Shown: piece by piece, positions 17,016 to 26,317 of the stretch | Position numbering within the stretch: position 1 is the first letter of the stretch | Layout: every line of letters starts with the position of its first letter | NCBI RefSeq assembly: GCF_008369195.1 | Contig: NZ_VOBC01000001.1 | Span: 2,418,001 to 2,482,000, forward strand | DNA: 64,000 nt | Origin: Sporosarcina sp. ANT_H38 | Lineage (GTDB): Bacteria > Bacillota > Bacilli > Bacillales_A > Planococcaceae | Direction of reading: 5' to 3' | Program-made: the position numbers and the translations under genes | The notes under the pieces: model-generated | Databases searched by the model: none | What the model saw: only the letters and a program-made list of their open reading frames with translations | Told to the model about the DNA's origin: nothing

Positions 17016-17141
17016 ATGATTGAAAATGTTATCGAGTTTTTTAAAAACCTGCCCACAAAAGTGTGTACGTCGTGTGGAAACGAAATAGAAGAACAGCACG
17101 AGTGTTATGGGAATAAATGCGATGCTTGCAATATTGTATAA
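17016..17141 (+). CDS. YhfH-family mini-protein, copy 2
   Basis: A 41-residue paralogue of the preceding gene with all five cysteines kept; it differs mainly at residues 14-25 and ends NIV instead of NIL. ATG follows AAAAGGGG. The upstream gap carries the shared CTGTACTATTACAC segment. Confidence 0.85.
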   Translation: MIENVIEFFKNLPTKVCTSCGNEIEEQHECYGNKCDACNIV

Positions 17142-17219
17142 CTTTTTGCATATACTGTACTACCACAACGAAAATAATTGAACTAGTACTAATACAAATG
17201 AAGAGGAGGAGAATGAGAT

Positions 17220-17345
17220 ATGCTTGAAAATGTCATTGAGTTTTTCAAAAACCTGCCTGCAAAAATTTGCACGGTCTGCGGGAAAGAAATCGAAGAGCAG
17301 CATGAATGCTACGGCAACAAATGCGACGATTGCAACATCCTATAA
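17220..17345 (+). CDS. YhfH-family mini-protein, copy 3
   Basis: The third 41-residue paralogue, starting MLENVIEFFKNLP, with the same five cysteines and CTVCGKEIEEQHECYG core. ATG follows GAGGAGGAG, the best ribosome site of the three. A bidirectional terminator follows directly. Confidence 0.85.
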   Translation: MLENVIEFFKNLPAKICTVCGKEIEEQHECYGNKCDDCNIL

Positions 17346-17348
17346 ATA

Positions 17349-17392
17349 TGAAAACAGCCGGGAAAATCCTCCGGCTGTTTTTGTTTTTAAGG
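17349..17392. terminator. Bidirectional terminator between yhfH copy 3 and GDPD gene
   Basis: AAAACAGCCGG / CCGGCTGTTTTTG stem followed by TTTTT on the plus strand; the A tract on the left serves the minus-strand GDPD gene. Confidence 0.85.
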
Positions 17393-17402
17393 GCATAGCT
17401 CT

Positions 17403-18263
17403 TTATTTGTCCAGTATGTCAGGACGATCTGTATGAATACCATTTACACCGATTGCCTTCAATTTTAATGCAGTTTCGGCATCAATAACAGTATACGCAT
17501 AAACGGGTAGTCCTTTTTCATTCATCTCCTTAATAAATGGAGTCGTCAGTGCTTCATAACTAATTCCCAGTCCGGATGCATAGGTCAACAGCTCGTCCAG
17601 TTCTTTGGTTGACAGATTCGCTTCTTCATCATCATCAAATGAAATGATTTTTAAGAGTGGAATTTCTTGATTTAATTCTTGAACACGTTTTAAACTTTTT
17701 TTACTAAATGACTGGATTGCTACTTTAGGATGTCCGTCTTTATCAAACCCAATCATATCGTGTTGCTTCAATGTATTAACCAGGTTTTCTTCAATTCCCG
17801 GATAGTCTTCTGGATTTTTCAACTCTATCATGAAATTCATATTGTCTCCGAATTGACCAAACACTTCGCCCAGTTTAGGAACTGCATATTCTTCTGAAGG
17901 GCCACTTACAGCTTTCTTGTCCTCATCCTTGTGCCGAAAGTTCACGGATAGTTCCTTCAGCTCACTAAGTGTAAATTCACCAATTTTCCCGTTCGCTTCG
18001 GTTGAACCAGAAACTTCCGCATCATGCATAACCGCAAGTTGTCCGTCTTTAGTTTGATGAATATCAAGTTCAATATAGTCTGCTGCAAGCTCTTCTGCCA
18101 AATCAAAGGAAGCGAGCGTGTTTTCCGGTACGTAAGCTGACGCGCCGCGATGTGCGATAATGAGGAAGTCTTTGCTTGGCATTGGCCCGTCTTCTGCTTC
18201 CCCTTTGCTACAGCCTGTCAATAACAGCACCGCACACAGTACTCCCCATGTATATCTTTTCAT
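17403..18263 (-). CDS. Glycerophosphodiester phosphodiesterase lipoprotein
   Basis: A 286-residue exported lipoprotein: signal peptide with lipobox LTGC at residues 16-19. The GDPD domain begins with AHRGASAYVPENT (37-49), continues with ELDIHQTKDGQLAVMHD (metal-binding E, D, and catalytic H) and ends with VNGIHTDRPD. Such enzymes hydrolyse glycerophosphodiesters, or in B. subtilis GlpQ, teichoic acid ends, to glycerol 3-phosphate. It is downstream of hemY but separated by a terminator, so not part of the heme operon. Confidence 0.9.
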   Translation of the reverse strand: MKRYTWGVLCAVLLLTGCSKGEAEDGPMPSKDFLIIAHRGASAYVPENTLASFDLAEELAADYIELDIHQTKDGQLAVMHDAEVSGSTEANGKIGEFTLSELKELSVNFRHKDEDKKAVSGPSEEYAVPKLGEVFGQFGDNMNFMIELKNPEDYPGIEENLVNTLKQHDMIGFDKDGHPKVAIQSFSKKSLKRVQELNQEIPLLKIISFDDDEEANLSTKELDELLTYASGLGISYEALTTPFIKEMNEKGLPVYAYTVIDAETALKLKAIGVNGIHTDRPDILDK

Positions 18264-18316
18264 TCCCGTTCCTCTTTTCGTTAATGGTCTATGTATTGTC
18301 TATACCCTTTATTCAA

Positions 18317-18349
18317 CAAAAAAAATCCACCCGAAGGCGAATTTTTTTC
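18317..18349 (-). terminator. Terminator at the end of the hem operon
   Basis: On the minus strand TTCGCC-TTCG-GGTGGA, a stem with a UUCG tetraloop, followed by eight T. It begins directly at the hemY stop codon. Confidence 0.85.
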
Positions 18350-19787
18350 AGTCAAATAAATCTTCTAATACTTCTTTTACTGCCGCTCTTCCCTGATCAA
18401 TGCAGTCCGGTAATCCGACACCATTATAAGATGCACCGGCTAATTTCACTTGTGGAAACTTCGACTTCAGTTCCGTGCGCGCTTCTGCAATCCGCTGTTT
18501 GTGACCGACACGGTATTGCGGTCGATCTTTTTTCCAGCGGGTGATAACCGTGAAATCTGGTTTCCCGGTTATCTTTATAACTTTACCGAGGTCGGAAAGA
18601 ATAATTTTTTCAATTTCAGCATCCGGCAAGTCTACAATTGCTTCATCGCCTACCCGTCCTACAAATGCACGGATAAGTACTTTTCCTTCCGGCGTTGTCG
18701 TTGGCCATTTCCGATGCGTCCATGTACACGCCGTAATCGAATAATCGCTGCTTCTTGAGACAAGGAAACCGGTTCCTTCTTTGTCCTGCACGACGTGTTC
18801 TTCCGGAAATGCTAGTGCTACCGTCGCAACAGATGTAGTCGGTATTTCTCTCAAGTCCTGTAACAATCCGTGCGGAGCGAATAATCGCCCCGCCATCTCA
18901 TGCCCCGTTGTGAGAATAACTGCATCGGCTTCTATTTTACGGCCATCATTCATTTCGAGAATAGTCTTTTCCCCTGCCATTCCAGGTGCTTTAATCGCGT
19001 CGATTCTGACACCTTTCATGACAGATCCTGGTTTAAGTTGTTGCTCAATTGCTTCGACAACTGTTTCAAGCCCGTTTCGGAAGGTGTGAAAGACGCCTTC
19101 TTTCTTAGCGCCATGTCCATCTTTCTGTGGTACTTGTTTAGGTGTTGTTTTTTTCATCCCAAGAATGAGGCTACGATGTTTCTTCTCCACTGCGTAGAAT
19201 TGCGGGAATGTCGATTCCAAACTCATATGATCGATATCGCCTGCGTAAACTCCTGATAGGAGCGGTTCAATCAGGTTATCGACGACTTCACCGCCAAAAC
19301 GTCTACGGAAAAATCCACCGAGTGACTGATCTCCTTTTACACTTGAACGCGGGAGCACAAAATCACCAGCCGCTCGCAGTTTTCCAGCCATTGAAAACAG
19401 TCCTGTTTTCAAGAATGGACCGATTTCCGTTGGGATACCCATGACAGAACCACCTGGAATCGGATGCAGTTCGCCGCCAACAAGCACATATGCCTGCCCC
19501 GTTGCATTTTTCACAAGTTCTCCTTCGATCCCCAGATCTTCTGCAAGAATTCCCATGCTTTTTTTCCGAATGAGGAATGAATCCGGACCACGCTCAATGA
19601 TAAAACCGTTACGCCGGACTGTCTGGATTTTGCCACCAAGCCGATTTGACGCTTCGACAAGGATGACATCTAGAGGAAGGCCTTTTTCATGCGCCTCTTT
19701 CTGCATATAAAATGCAGCGGAGAGGCCCGTAATCCCACCACCGACGATAACGACTTTCTTATTTTGTTCGTTCATGTCCATCATCAC
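18348..19787 (-). CDS. hemY: Protoporphyrinogen/coproporphyrinogen oxidase HemY
   Basis: A 479-residue FAD enzyme. The dinucleotide-binding motif VVIVGGGITGLSAAF is at residues 12-26, followed by the acidic E that binds FAD ribose (VEASNRLGGK), and the C-terminal GVGLPDCIDQG motif is present. In Firmicutes this enzyme oxidises coproporphyrinogen III to coproporphyrin III (also named CgoX). The first codon is GTG with ATGs shortly after and only a weak ribosome site, so the exact start is uncertain within five residues. It is last in hemEHY, but separated from hemH by 192 bp holding a repeat element. Confidence 0.92.
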   Translation of the reverse strand: MMMDMNEQNKKVVIVGGGITGLSAAFYMQKEAHEKGLPLDVILVEASNRLGGKIQTVRRNGFIIERGPDSFLIRKKSMGILAEDLGIEGELVKNATGQAYVLVGGELHPIPGGSVMGIPTEIGPFLKTGLFSMAGKLRAAGDFVLPRSSVKGDQSLGGFFRRRFGGEVVDNLIEPLLSGVYAGDIDHMSLESTFPQFYAVEKKHRSLILGMKKTTPKQVPQKDGHGAKKEGVFHTFRNGLETVVEAIEQQLKPGSVMKGVRIDAIKAPGMAGEKTILEMNDGRKIEADAVILTTGHEMAGRLFAPHGLLQDLREIPTTSVATVALAFPEEHVVQDKEGTGFLVSRSSDYSITACTWTHRKWPTTTPEGKVLIRAFVGRVGDEAIVDLPDAEIEKIILSDLGKVIKITGKPDFTVITRWKKDRPQYRVGHKQRIAEARTELKSKFPQVKLAGASYNGVGLPDCIDQGRAAVKEVLEDLFD

Positions 19788-19832
19788 ATTCTTTCAATCG
19801 TATTAGGCTACTTTCATCTTATCCTGCATTAA

Positions 19833-19980
19833 CGGGCAGTAAGACCCCCGTTCTTAGTATTCGTGTAAATAGGGGGTCAACTGCCCGTGAAAAAGCACGA
19901 ATGGTTCGGACCAACGAGGAGGAATTGAACTGCATCCCTCCGTGTTGCCGCACGCCACAGCGTTCTTAGTTTGAGTTCCT
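19833..19980. repeat. Dispersed hairpin repeat between hemH and hemY
   Basis: A 16-bp inverted repeat, CGGGCAGTAAGACCCCC paired with GGGGGTCAACTGCCCG (19833-19849 / 19872-19887), is followed by a minus-strand copy of the GGAGGGATGCAGTTCAAT segment also seen in the 10.3-10.8 kb cluster. It sits inside an otherwise tight operon and would form a strong hairpin in the hem mRNA. Confidence 0.7.
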
Positions 19981-20912
19981 TATTGAAGTTTCATTTTTTC
20001 AAATACAGCGTCCACCATCGCATCTATAAATAACGGATCGATGTTAGGCATTTCCGGACGATAATAGGAAGCTCCGATTTCATCACAGACAACTTTACAT
20101 TCATAATCGTTGTCAAATAGCACTTCAAGATGATCGGAAACGAATCCTACCGGTGTATAGACAAATGTCGTATAACCTTTTCCTTTATGCAATTCACGTG
20201 TCAAGTCTTGAACGTCAGGACCAAGCCATGGTTCAGGTGTTTGCCCTGCACTTTGCCAGCCTAGTTCGTAGTTTTTCACTCCAGCAGCAGCCGCTATCAA
20301 TTCAGCTGTTTCTTTCAACTGGTCTGGATACGGATCGCCATTCGCGATAATTTTTTCCGGTAATGAATGTGCTGAAACAATCAGACACGCTGCAGTTCTC
20401 TCTTCTTCACTCATACTCTCGAATGTACCGCGCACTTTATCAGTCCAGAATTCAATAAACTTAGGCTGCTTGTACCAGCTTTCTACTGAAGTGATTGTAA
20501 TACCGTGCTTCTCGGCTTCTTCTTTTGCCCGACCGTTATACGATTTAACAGAAAATGTTGAGAAGTGCGGTGCAAGTACGATTGAGACTGCTTCTGTAAT
20601 ACCGTCTTCATGCATTTTTTCTACTGCCTCTTCAATGAATGGCGTTATATGTTTTAATCCGATATAGACGTTGAATTCGATGTCGTCCTGTACTTCGTTC
20701 AGACGATTACATAGTGCATTTGCCTGGTCTTCAGTTATTCTCGCAAGCGGAGAAATACCGCCAATTGCCTCATAGCGGTTGCGAAGGTCTTCCAATTGTT
20801 CGGGTGCAGGCGGACGGCCGTGACGGATATGCGTGTAGTACGATTCAATATCCTCTTCCTTATTCGGCGTCCCGTAAGCCATTACTAAAAGTCCCATTCG
20901 TTTCTTTGTCAT
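19980..20912 (-). CDS. hemH: Ferrochelatase HemH (coproporphyrin ferrochelatase)
   Basis: A 310-residue soluble ferrochelatase inserting Fe2+ into (copro)porphyrin; in Gram-positives also called CpfC. Conserved catalytic His in SAHSLPEKI and Glu in [10 protein letters not shown] are present, as is the N-terminal [10 protein letters not shown]. The start at ATG 20912 is chosen because AAGAGGTGG is spaced 7-8 bases from it; the GTG at 20921 sits on the ribosome site. Second gene of hemEHY, 31 bp after hemE. Confidence 0.95.
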   Translation of the reverse strand: MTKKRMGLLVMAYGTPNKEEDIESYYTHIRHGRPPAPEQLEDLRNRYEAIGGISPLARITEDQANALCNRLNEVQDDIEFNVYIGLKHITPFIEEAVEKMHEDGITEAVSIVLAPHFSTFSVKSYNGRAKEEAEKHGITITSVESWYKQPKFIEFWTDKVRGTFESMSEEERTAACLIVSAHSLPEKIIANGDPYPDQLKETAELIAAAAGVKNYELGWQSAGQTPEPWLGPDVQDLTRELHKGKGYTTFVYTPVGFVSDHLEVLFDNDYECKVVCDEIGASYYRPEMPNIDPLFIDAMVDAVFEKMKLQ

Positions 20913-20942
20913 AACATCCACCTCTTCGTTTGGATCAGCACG

Positions 20943-21983
20943 TTATTTACGCAGCTGTGCACTATATTCATGAACAAATTCAGTTAATTTCTTCAATGTT
21001 GCTGGTTTCACATCTGGAAACACGCCATGACCAAGGTTAAAAATGTGATTGCCATGCTCTACGCCTTGTTCGATGATCACTTTCGCACGTTCTTCGATAA
21101 TGCTCCAATCTGCAAGTAGCAGTGACGGGTCAAGATTCCCCTGCAATGGCTTAGTTAGACCACGTACTCCTGCTTCCTTAATAGACAGACGCCAGTCAAG
21201 TCCAACAACGTCTACAGGCAAGTCATGCCATTCGTTCGCCAAGTGGCTTGCGCCTACCCCAAACGTGATTAGTGGAACGTTCAATTTACGCAGTTCTGTG
21301 AAAATACGCGTCATAACTGGTTTGATGAAGATTTGGTAATCAGATACATTCAAAGCCCCAACCCACGAATCAAAGATTTGGATAGCTTTTGCACCTGCAT
21401 TAACTTGCGCAGTAATATACGTAATCGTCATATCTGCAAGTTTGTCCATTAGAGCAAACCACGCTTCCGGCTCAGATACCATGAATGACTTCGTCAAGTT
21501 ATAGCTTTTCGAAGGACCGCCTTCAATCATATAGCTTGCCAATGTGAAAGGCGCTCCCGCAAAACCGATAAGTGGAACATTCAATTGTTCCTGCGTCAGG
21601 ATTTTAATCGTTTCAAGAACGAAAGGAATATCATCTTGTGGTGATAAATCGCCAAGATTATGTACGTCTTGCACTGTACGAATTGGATTTGAGATTACTG
21701 GACCAATGCCCGCTTTGATTTTCACATCAATACCGATCCCCGGTAGAGGTGTAACGATGTCTTTGTAAAGGATCGCAGCGTCGACGTTGTACTGATCGAC
21801 TGGTAGTTTTGTGACATAAGCACAAAGTTCTGGCTGGTGCGTAATCTCTTCAAGAGAATATTTTTCCTTGACTTTCAGATACTCCGGTTGCGAGCGTCCT
21901 GCCTGCCTCATGTACCAAACTGGTGTATGATCAATCTTTTCGCCTCTTGCAGCGCGCAGAAGCGTATCATTGAATTTTGTCAT
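20943..21983 (-). CDS. hemE: Uroporphyrinogen decarboxylase HemE
   Basis: A 346-residue decarboxylase converting uroporphyrinogen III to coproporphyrinogen III. The substrate motifs [15 protein letters not shown] (near residue 20) and [17 protein letters not shown] are intact. ATG 21983 fits AAAGTAGGAA upstream and the usual family N-terminus; an extension to 22010 is unlikely. It is first of the heme operon and divergent from hmoB, which degrades heme, a shared regulatory region of about 217 bp. Confidence 0.95.
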   Translation of the reverse strand: MTKFNDTLLRAARGEKIDHTPVWYMRQAGRSQPEYLKVKEKYSLEEITHQPELCAYVTKLPVDQYNVDAAILYKDIVTPLPGIGIDVKIKAGIGPVISNPIRTVQDVHNLGDLSPQDDIPFVLETIKILTQEQLNVPLIGFAGAPFTLASYMIEGGPSKSYNLTKSFMVSEPEAWFALMDKLADMTITYITAQVNAGAKAIQIFDSWVGALNVSDYQIFIKPVMTRIFTELRKLNVPLITFGVGASHLANEWHDLPVDVVGLDWRLSIKEAGVRGLTKPLQGNLDPSLLLADWSIIEERAKVIIEQGVEHGNHIFNLGHGVFPDVKPATLKKLTEFVHEYSAQLRK

Positions 21984-22200
21984 TTGGTTAATTCCTACTT
22001 TCATTTTCAAGTCATTTACGTGTTACTTATCCGTACTCAATATAGACTTTTCCCCTTGCAATGTATAGCATTTAGCCCCATATGTCATAAAATTGTGCGT
22101 CCTTTTTACATAACTTTGCCATCATTTTGTCATTGTTTGTTTTAAGTTCACGAATAAGGGAAAATAGAAGTAATAAGAATTCTTAGGAGGTTTTTTGAAA

Positions 22201-22689
22201 ATGAATATTTATATGACATCTGGAACACCGGATTTTATGGAGAGTCTAAAGAATAAGTATGTATCAGAAGGTCTGCTTGCTATGCATGGCGATGGAAATT
22301 CTCTTTTATTACATGAAACAGCAGGGAAAACTGTTTTCCAAACACCACGTCGTTACGAAATTATCAGTTCATCGGGAACACTGCAAGAAAACGGTTATTT
22401 CGTCTTCAACAATATTCCTGTCACGGATGAAGGACGTCCAGTTTTCGAGCATGATTTTAAAGAACGAGCAAGTACAATTGAATCCGAACTCGGATTTATC
22501 GCATTTCGTTTGCTCCGCCCACTCGATTCTGATACCTATATCGTACTGACGGAATGGTCTAGCAACACCTATTATACAAGATGGAAAAACTCAACTTCTT
22601 TTGGACAGACTCACGCAGGCGTTGACAATACACCACATATTTTCTCGAGTGCTCCTTATGTAACGACTTATATGACGAGAGGCGAGTAA
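22201..22689 (+). CDS. hmoB: Heme-degrading monooxygenase HmoB-like
   Basis: A 162-residue protein with a C-terminal antibiotic-biosynthesis-monooxygenase fold (FRLLRPLDSDTYIVLTEW and a FGQTHAG segment), like B. subtilis HmoB (YhgC), which cleaves heme and releases iron. ATG 22201 is 10 bases from TTAGGAGG; the in-frame TTG at 22195 is too close. The 12-bp palindrome TAAGAATTCTTA (22174-22185) overlaps the ribosome site and could affect initiation (inference). It is divergent from the heme synthesis operon. Confidence 0.88.
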   Translation: MNIYMTSGTPDFMESLKNKYVSEGLLAMHGDGNSLLLHETAGKTVFQTPRRYEIISSSGTLQENGYFVFNNIPVTDEGRPVFEHDFKERASTIESELGFIAFRLLRPLDSDTYIVLTEWSSNTYYTRWKNSTSFGQTHAGVDNTPHIFSSAPYVTTYMTRGE

Positions 22690-22723
22690 GAAAAGCTCAA
22701 GTACCTTAGTAGATCCGAAAAGT

Positions 22724-22749
22724 AGGAGGGATGAAGTTCAATCCCTCCA
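22724..22749. repeat. GGAGGGAT...ATCCCTCC hairpin (dispersed repeat fragment)
   Basis: GGAGGGATGAAGTTCAATCCCTCC just after hmoB is the same hairpin found in the 10.3-10.8 kb cluster. There is no T tract, so it is not an ordinary terminator. Confidence 0.6.
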
Positions 22750-22898
22750 TGCTAGAGGACCTAAAACGACTCGAGGGGTTATACGTTGCTGTCTAGGCAC
22801 CAATCCATGTAGAATAACTTTTACTTTCTTATCATTTACATAAAACACCCGGACTGCCTCCCTATAAAGGAAGAATCTCCACTTTTTTATACCTTTCA

Positions 22899-22926
22899 TT
22901 GTCCATAATCGAATGTTTGGTATAAT
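22899..22926 (+). promoter_or_regulatory. Sigma-A-type promoter of the M20 amidohydrolase gene
   Basis: TTGTCC (22899-22904), 16-bp spacer, extended -10 TGGTATAAT (TATAAT 22921-22926). Confidence 0.65.
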
Positions 22927-22973
22927 AGAAGTAGAAACATTCTAACTAGTAACATTTAGAGAGGGGTAGTCGA

Positions 22974-24140
22974 TTGAAAGAGCAACTGTTTGAGAAACTC
23001 GATAGCCATTATGAGGATATGGTCGTTATTCGCCGCCATCTTCACATGAATCCAGAATTATCTTTTAAGGAAGAAAAAACTGCGCAATACATATATGATT
23101 TTTATGCCGAACTTGGGGTTGATGTACGCAAAGGGGTTGGAGGCAACGGTGTAGTCGCACGGGTTTTAGGTGGAAGACCGGGCAAGACGGTTGCACTGCG
23201 TGCCGATTTTGATGCACTACCAATTCAAGATGAAAAAGATGTACCCTATAAATCGACTGTTCCGGGCGTCATGCATGCCTGTGGTCACGATGGACACACT
23301 GCTACTTTGCTTCAACTTGCAAAAGCCATCCATGAATTGCATGAAGACCTCGCCGGCGAATATGTCTTTATCCACCAACACGCAGAAGAATTTGCTCCAG
23401 GTGGTGCAATTTCGATGATTGAAGATGGTTGTCTTGATGGGGTCGATGTCATTTTCGGGACACATCTATGGTCTCTGACACCTTCAGGAACAATCGAATA
23501 TTTAGCCGGGCCTGCTATGGCAGCAGCTGACCGTTTTGATATTACAATTCAAGGTGCTGGTGGTCATGGTGCAGCTCCACATCAAACGAAAGACGCCATT
23601 ATCATCGGTTCACAGCTTGTCATGAATTTACAGCAACTCGTTTCACGTCGTGTCAATCCAATTGACTCTGCAGTGTTATCCATCGGTTCATTCGTTGCTC
23701 AAAACGCATTTAACGTCATTGCCGATTCAGCAAAACTGGGCGGTACGGTACGAACTTTCAACCCGGAAATTCGTCACTTAATGGAACGTGAGATGAAACG
23801 TGTCATTGACGGAACCGCGCTTGCAAATGACTGTGTAATCGAATTCGAGTACGTACGCGGCTACCCTGCCGTCGTCAATCATGCAGCTGAGACGGAATTC
23901 CTAAAAACTGTGGCTGAAGGCATCCCTAATGTAGAATCTGTCGTCGAATCGACACCGCAAATGGGCGGCGAAGATTTTGCATACTACTTAGAAAAAGTTC
24001 CAGGTACATTTTTCATCACAGGTGCCAAACCGGAAAATCCCTATCCGCATCACCACCCTAAATTCGATTTTGATGAAAGCGCTATGCTTCTCGCAGCGAA
24101 AACACTCGGTGCAGCAGCTATCGATTTCCAAAATTCGTAA
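22974..24140 (+). CDS. M20 family amidohydrolase (YhaA-like)
   Basis: A 388-residue metallopeptidase of the M20D/aminoacylase group. Metal-ligand segments are visible: MHACGHDGHTATLL (Cys/His), HQHAEEFAPGGA (Glu), GGHGAAPHQTKD in the dimerisation lid, and HHHPKFDFDE near the end. The family hydrolyses N-acyl amino acids or small amides. Position next to hmoB and hemEHY matches B. subtilis yhaA. The start is TTG 22974 after GAGAGGGG. It is transcribed alone from an extended -10 promoter and ends at a strong terminator. Confidence 0.88.
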   Translation: MKEQLFEKLDSHYEDMVVIRRHLHMNPELSFKEEKTAQYIYDFYAELGVDVRKGVGGNGVVARVLGGRPGKTVALRADFDALPIQDEKDVPYKSTVPGVMHACGHDGHTATLLQLAKAIHELHEDLAGEYVFIHQHAEEFAPGGAISMIEDGCLDGVDVIFGTHLWSLTPSGTIEYLAGPAMAAADRFDITIQGAGGHGAAPHQTKDAIIIGSQLVMNLQQLVSRRVNPIDSAVLSIGSFVAQNAFNVIADSAKLGGTVRTFNPEIRHLMEREMKRVIDGTALANDCVIEFEYVRGYPAVVNHAAETEFLKTVAEGIPNVESVVESTPQMGGEDFAYYLEKVPGTFFITGAKPENPYPHHHPKFDFDESAMLLAAKTLGAAAIDFQNS

Positions 24141-24181
24141 ACGAAAACGGCCGGCGCCCAAAATCTATACGTAAAACGATG

Positions 24182-24218
24182 GCTTTCCCTCTTAAATCTA
24201 AGAGGGAAAGCTTTTTTT
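24182..24218 (+). terminator. Terminator after the M20 gene
   Basis: GCTTTCCCTCTTA / TAAGAGGGAAAGC stem followed by TTTTTTT. The remaining 24219-24480 is non-coding; I see no gene in it. Confidence 0.9.
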
Positions 24219-24486
24219 GAAAGATAAGAATGAATACGTTTTGGACATGGAATAGTGTCTAGCTAGCCAGAGCCAAAAGTAAAGGGTCCGGCTTATACAA
24301 TTTCTGTGTCCTTTGCAGAAATCAAACAATAAACGCAAAGGAACTACTGATCCTGGCGGAAGACATCCAAGTAGCATTATTGTGTGGGATTATTATCTCA
24401 ATCTATATTTTTTTACAATCAAATGTCGTATTTGATGAGTTAATAGCACTAATTGGTGAAATAGTTCAAATTATCCACATTAATGG

Positions 24487-24514
24487 TTGCATTTTAAATT
24501 TTCTGATTTATAAT
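24487..24514 (+). promoter_or_regulatory. comK promoter
   Basis: TTGCAT (24487-24492), 16-bp spacer, TATAAT (24509-24514). The AT-rich surroundings could hold ComK boxes (AAAA-N5-TTTT), but I could not place a convincing pair. Confidence 0.55.
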
Positions 24515-24560
24515 ATAATTTATACAGTCGCAACAAAAAAATTATAAGGAGTGGATTAAT

Positions 24561-25088
24561 TTGGATAAAAAGAAGCGAACAGGTAGTTATATTGTCTCTT
24601 TCGATACTTTTATGCTGCAACCCGTCGTTAAAGACAATAAGGTGTCAACGCATGTAATTGAACGGAATGGCGAATTCATTGTTCCACGAAAACCCATTCA
24701 CATTGTTAGGAAGTCTTGCGATTATTACGGGGGCTCATTTCGAAATTCAATAAATACAGCAAAGTTGGCAATTGGAAGACGCCATAAAACACCAATAATT
24801 GTAGCTCATGATTTCGGAGTACCATATATCTTTCTGCCTACGATGTCACCAACTTCCGAACTGAATGTCTGGGTGTCATATAGTGCGATTGATAATATAG
24901 AGGCAGACGGCATGAGCAGTATTATCACTTTGGAAAATAATCGTATCATCAAGGTGGATATTTCGGTTGCAACAATGTATCGACAATATTCGGTGGCCAC
25001 TCTTCTTGAAAAAAACTTTTATAAAAAGCAAAGTCAGTTGAACAGGCCCTCCTCATTCAAAAACTTTTACGACTCCGACGAGGAATGA
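24561..25088 (+). CDS. comK: Competence transcription factor ComK
   Basis: A 175-residue ComK-family protein. The conserved core is clear: IVRKSCDYYGGSF, a basic stretch AKLAIGRRHKTPI, then IFLPTMSPTSELNVWVSYS, corresponding to the DNA-binding fold of ComK. In Bacillus, ComK activates DNA-uptake and recombination genes and its own promoter. It is shorter than B. subtilis ComK (192), mainly at the C-terminus, the region that in B. subtilis is used for MecA/ClpCP-mediated degradation; its control may therefore differ. Start TTG 24561 after AAGGAGTGG. It converges with the next gene with 1 bp between stops. Confidence 0.88.
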   Translation: MDKKKRTGSYIVSFDTFMLQPVVKDNKVSTHVIERNGEFIVPRKPIHIVRKSCDYYGGSFRNSINTAKLAIGRRHKTPIIVAHDFGVPYIFLPTMSPTSELNVWVSYSAIDNIEADGMSSIITLENNRIIKVDISVATMYRQYSVATLLEKNFYKKQSQLNRPSSFKNFYDSDEE

Positions 25089-25089
25089 C

Positions 25090-25446
25090 TTACTCGGCTA
25101 CCGTGAAGTAAACGCTTAACAGTTCCTCAGTCCGATTACGCAGACGGACGTTCAAATAACGTCTGTGGTCTTCATAACCTTCGTGCATGAATACATATTC
25201 AGTGAAGGTGGCATCGGTTTTGTTGCGTATGACCTTCATATTATGGCGACGTAAGTAATTGGTGGTTTCTTTCAGTTCAGCACGTGCAACCTTCGTTGCC
25301 TCGTCAACAAGTTTGACATAGGGTCCTTTCAATTTGAAGGGACCTTTTTCAAATGCATCCCTATCTCTCTCCAATATAATCAGTAGCATCGGTAAATAAA
25401 TCATGTTTTCAAAATACGGTAATGCCTCCGCAGGTATTAAAGGCAT
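25090..25446 (-). CDS. YhjD-like conserved protein
   Basis: A 118-residue protein (from ATG 25446) that I match to the Bacillus YhjD family of unknown function, on the strength of the IYLPMLLIILERDR start, the FKLKGPYVKLVDEA segment and the FTEYVFMHEGYEDHRRYLN core. It has no signal peptide or metal motif and is probably an all-helical cytosolic protein. GGGAGGGG sits about 10 bases before this ATG and directly against the upstream GTG 25455, so the ATG is preferred. Convergent with comK. Confidence 0.65.
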   Translation of the reverse strand: MPLIPAEALPYFENMIYLPMLLIILERDRDAFEKGPFKLKGPYVKLVDEATKVARAELKETTNYLRRHNMKVIRNKTDATFTEYVFMHEGYEDHRRYLNVRLRNRTEELLSVYFTVAE

Positions 25447-25623
25447 TCCAATCACCCCTCCCTCTCAAAAGAACATTTGTTCTCATTATAATTGTATGCC
25501 CGTATCGCCAAAAAAACAACCTAGAAGTTTCCGGAAGTTCTACGTGGACTAAGAAAACTGTACGTCGGACTCACCGTTACGACAGATTCTCAAAATACTA
25601 CTACCTTTTCACAAAAAAACACC

Positions 25624-25662
25624 AAAAGAAAAAGACTCTCAGCTATCAAAGCCGAAAGTCTT
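25624..25662 (-). terminator. Terminator after the NTF2-like lipoprotein gene
   Basis: On the minus strand AAGACTTTCGGC / GCTGAGAGTCTT followed by TTTCTTTT. Confidence 0.75.
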
Positions 25663-25672
25663 ATACTCAAAC

Positions 25673-26242
25673 TTATTTTCCCTCTTCATCGCCGATATAA
25701 TGTACAGATGCTACTTTCCAGTCGCCGTCATTTTTCGTAAAGACAGTAACTTGTCTACCGTTCGGATTCGTCTCAAGACCGGTAGATAATTGTTTATATG
25801 ATGTCTTCAAGTTCGAGAACAATTGAGCTTCCGTGTCGGAGTACTTTACAATCGTTACGTTCGACACTTCACGATTCAACTCGTATTCACTTAAAAGATC
25901 TTTCGTAATGGTACGTTCTTCTTCGATATCATAGTCTTTTGCAGACAATGTATTCAAATATCCCTCAACATCTTGCTCATTCAACGTATCCACATATTCA
26001 TTAAAGGCAGACAAAATTTGTTCTTTCTCTTTAGCCGGAACGCCAGTCGCTTCTTCTACCGCTCCTCCCTCCAAGCTAAAACCTACTTTTTTGTCATCGA
26101 CTCCATGATCAATTGCACTGTTTTCATTAGCTGCCTCTCCATCATCGACCGAGCCGCTTCCATTAGATTTCCCCTCATCGTTACTACACGCGCCAAGCAG
26201 TAAAAGGACTGACATACTTATAGGTACAAGCATTTTCTTCAT
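25673..26242 (-). CDS. Lipoprotein with NTF2-like C-terminal domain
   Basis: A 189-residue exported lipoprotein: signal peptide followed by lipobox LLGAC (Cys19), a low-complexity Ser/Gly/Glu linker to about residue 60, then a domain of about 120 residues (ILSAFNEYVDTLNEQDVEGY to the final DWKVASVHYIGDEEGK) with the sequence style of NTF2/SnoaL-like folds. The function is unknown. It lies downstream of degSU but is separated by a terminator. Confidence 0.75.
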   Translation of the reverse strand: MKKMLVPISMSVLLLLGACSNDEGKSNGSGSVDDGEAANENSAIDHGVDDKKVGFSLEGGAVEEATGVPAKEKEQILSAFNEYVDTLNEQDVEGYLNTLSAKDYDIEEERTITKDLLSEYELNREVSNVTIVKYSDTEAQLFSNLKTSYKQLSTGLETNPNGRQVTVFTKNDGDWKVASVHYIGDEEGK

Positions 26243-26262
26243 CTTTTTTCCTCCTGAACAGG

Positions 26263-26292
26263 TAAAAAGGCCGCTCCAACTGGAAGGCCTTC
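26263..26292 (-). terminator. Terminator after degU
   Basis: AAGGCC / GGCCTT stem with TTTTTACC on the minus strand, 26 bp after the degU stop. Confidence 0.7.
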
Positions 26293-26317
26293 CTCCTTTT
26301 ATTGAAAAAAGTCCGGT

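Noticed and set aside
16815..17141. A 108-residue ORF spanning yhfH copies 1 and 2
   Set aside because: It reads copy 1 out of frame and enters copy 2 in frame; the true 41-codon genes each have a ribosome site, stop and homologous product.
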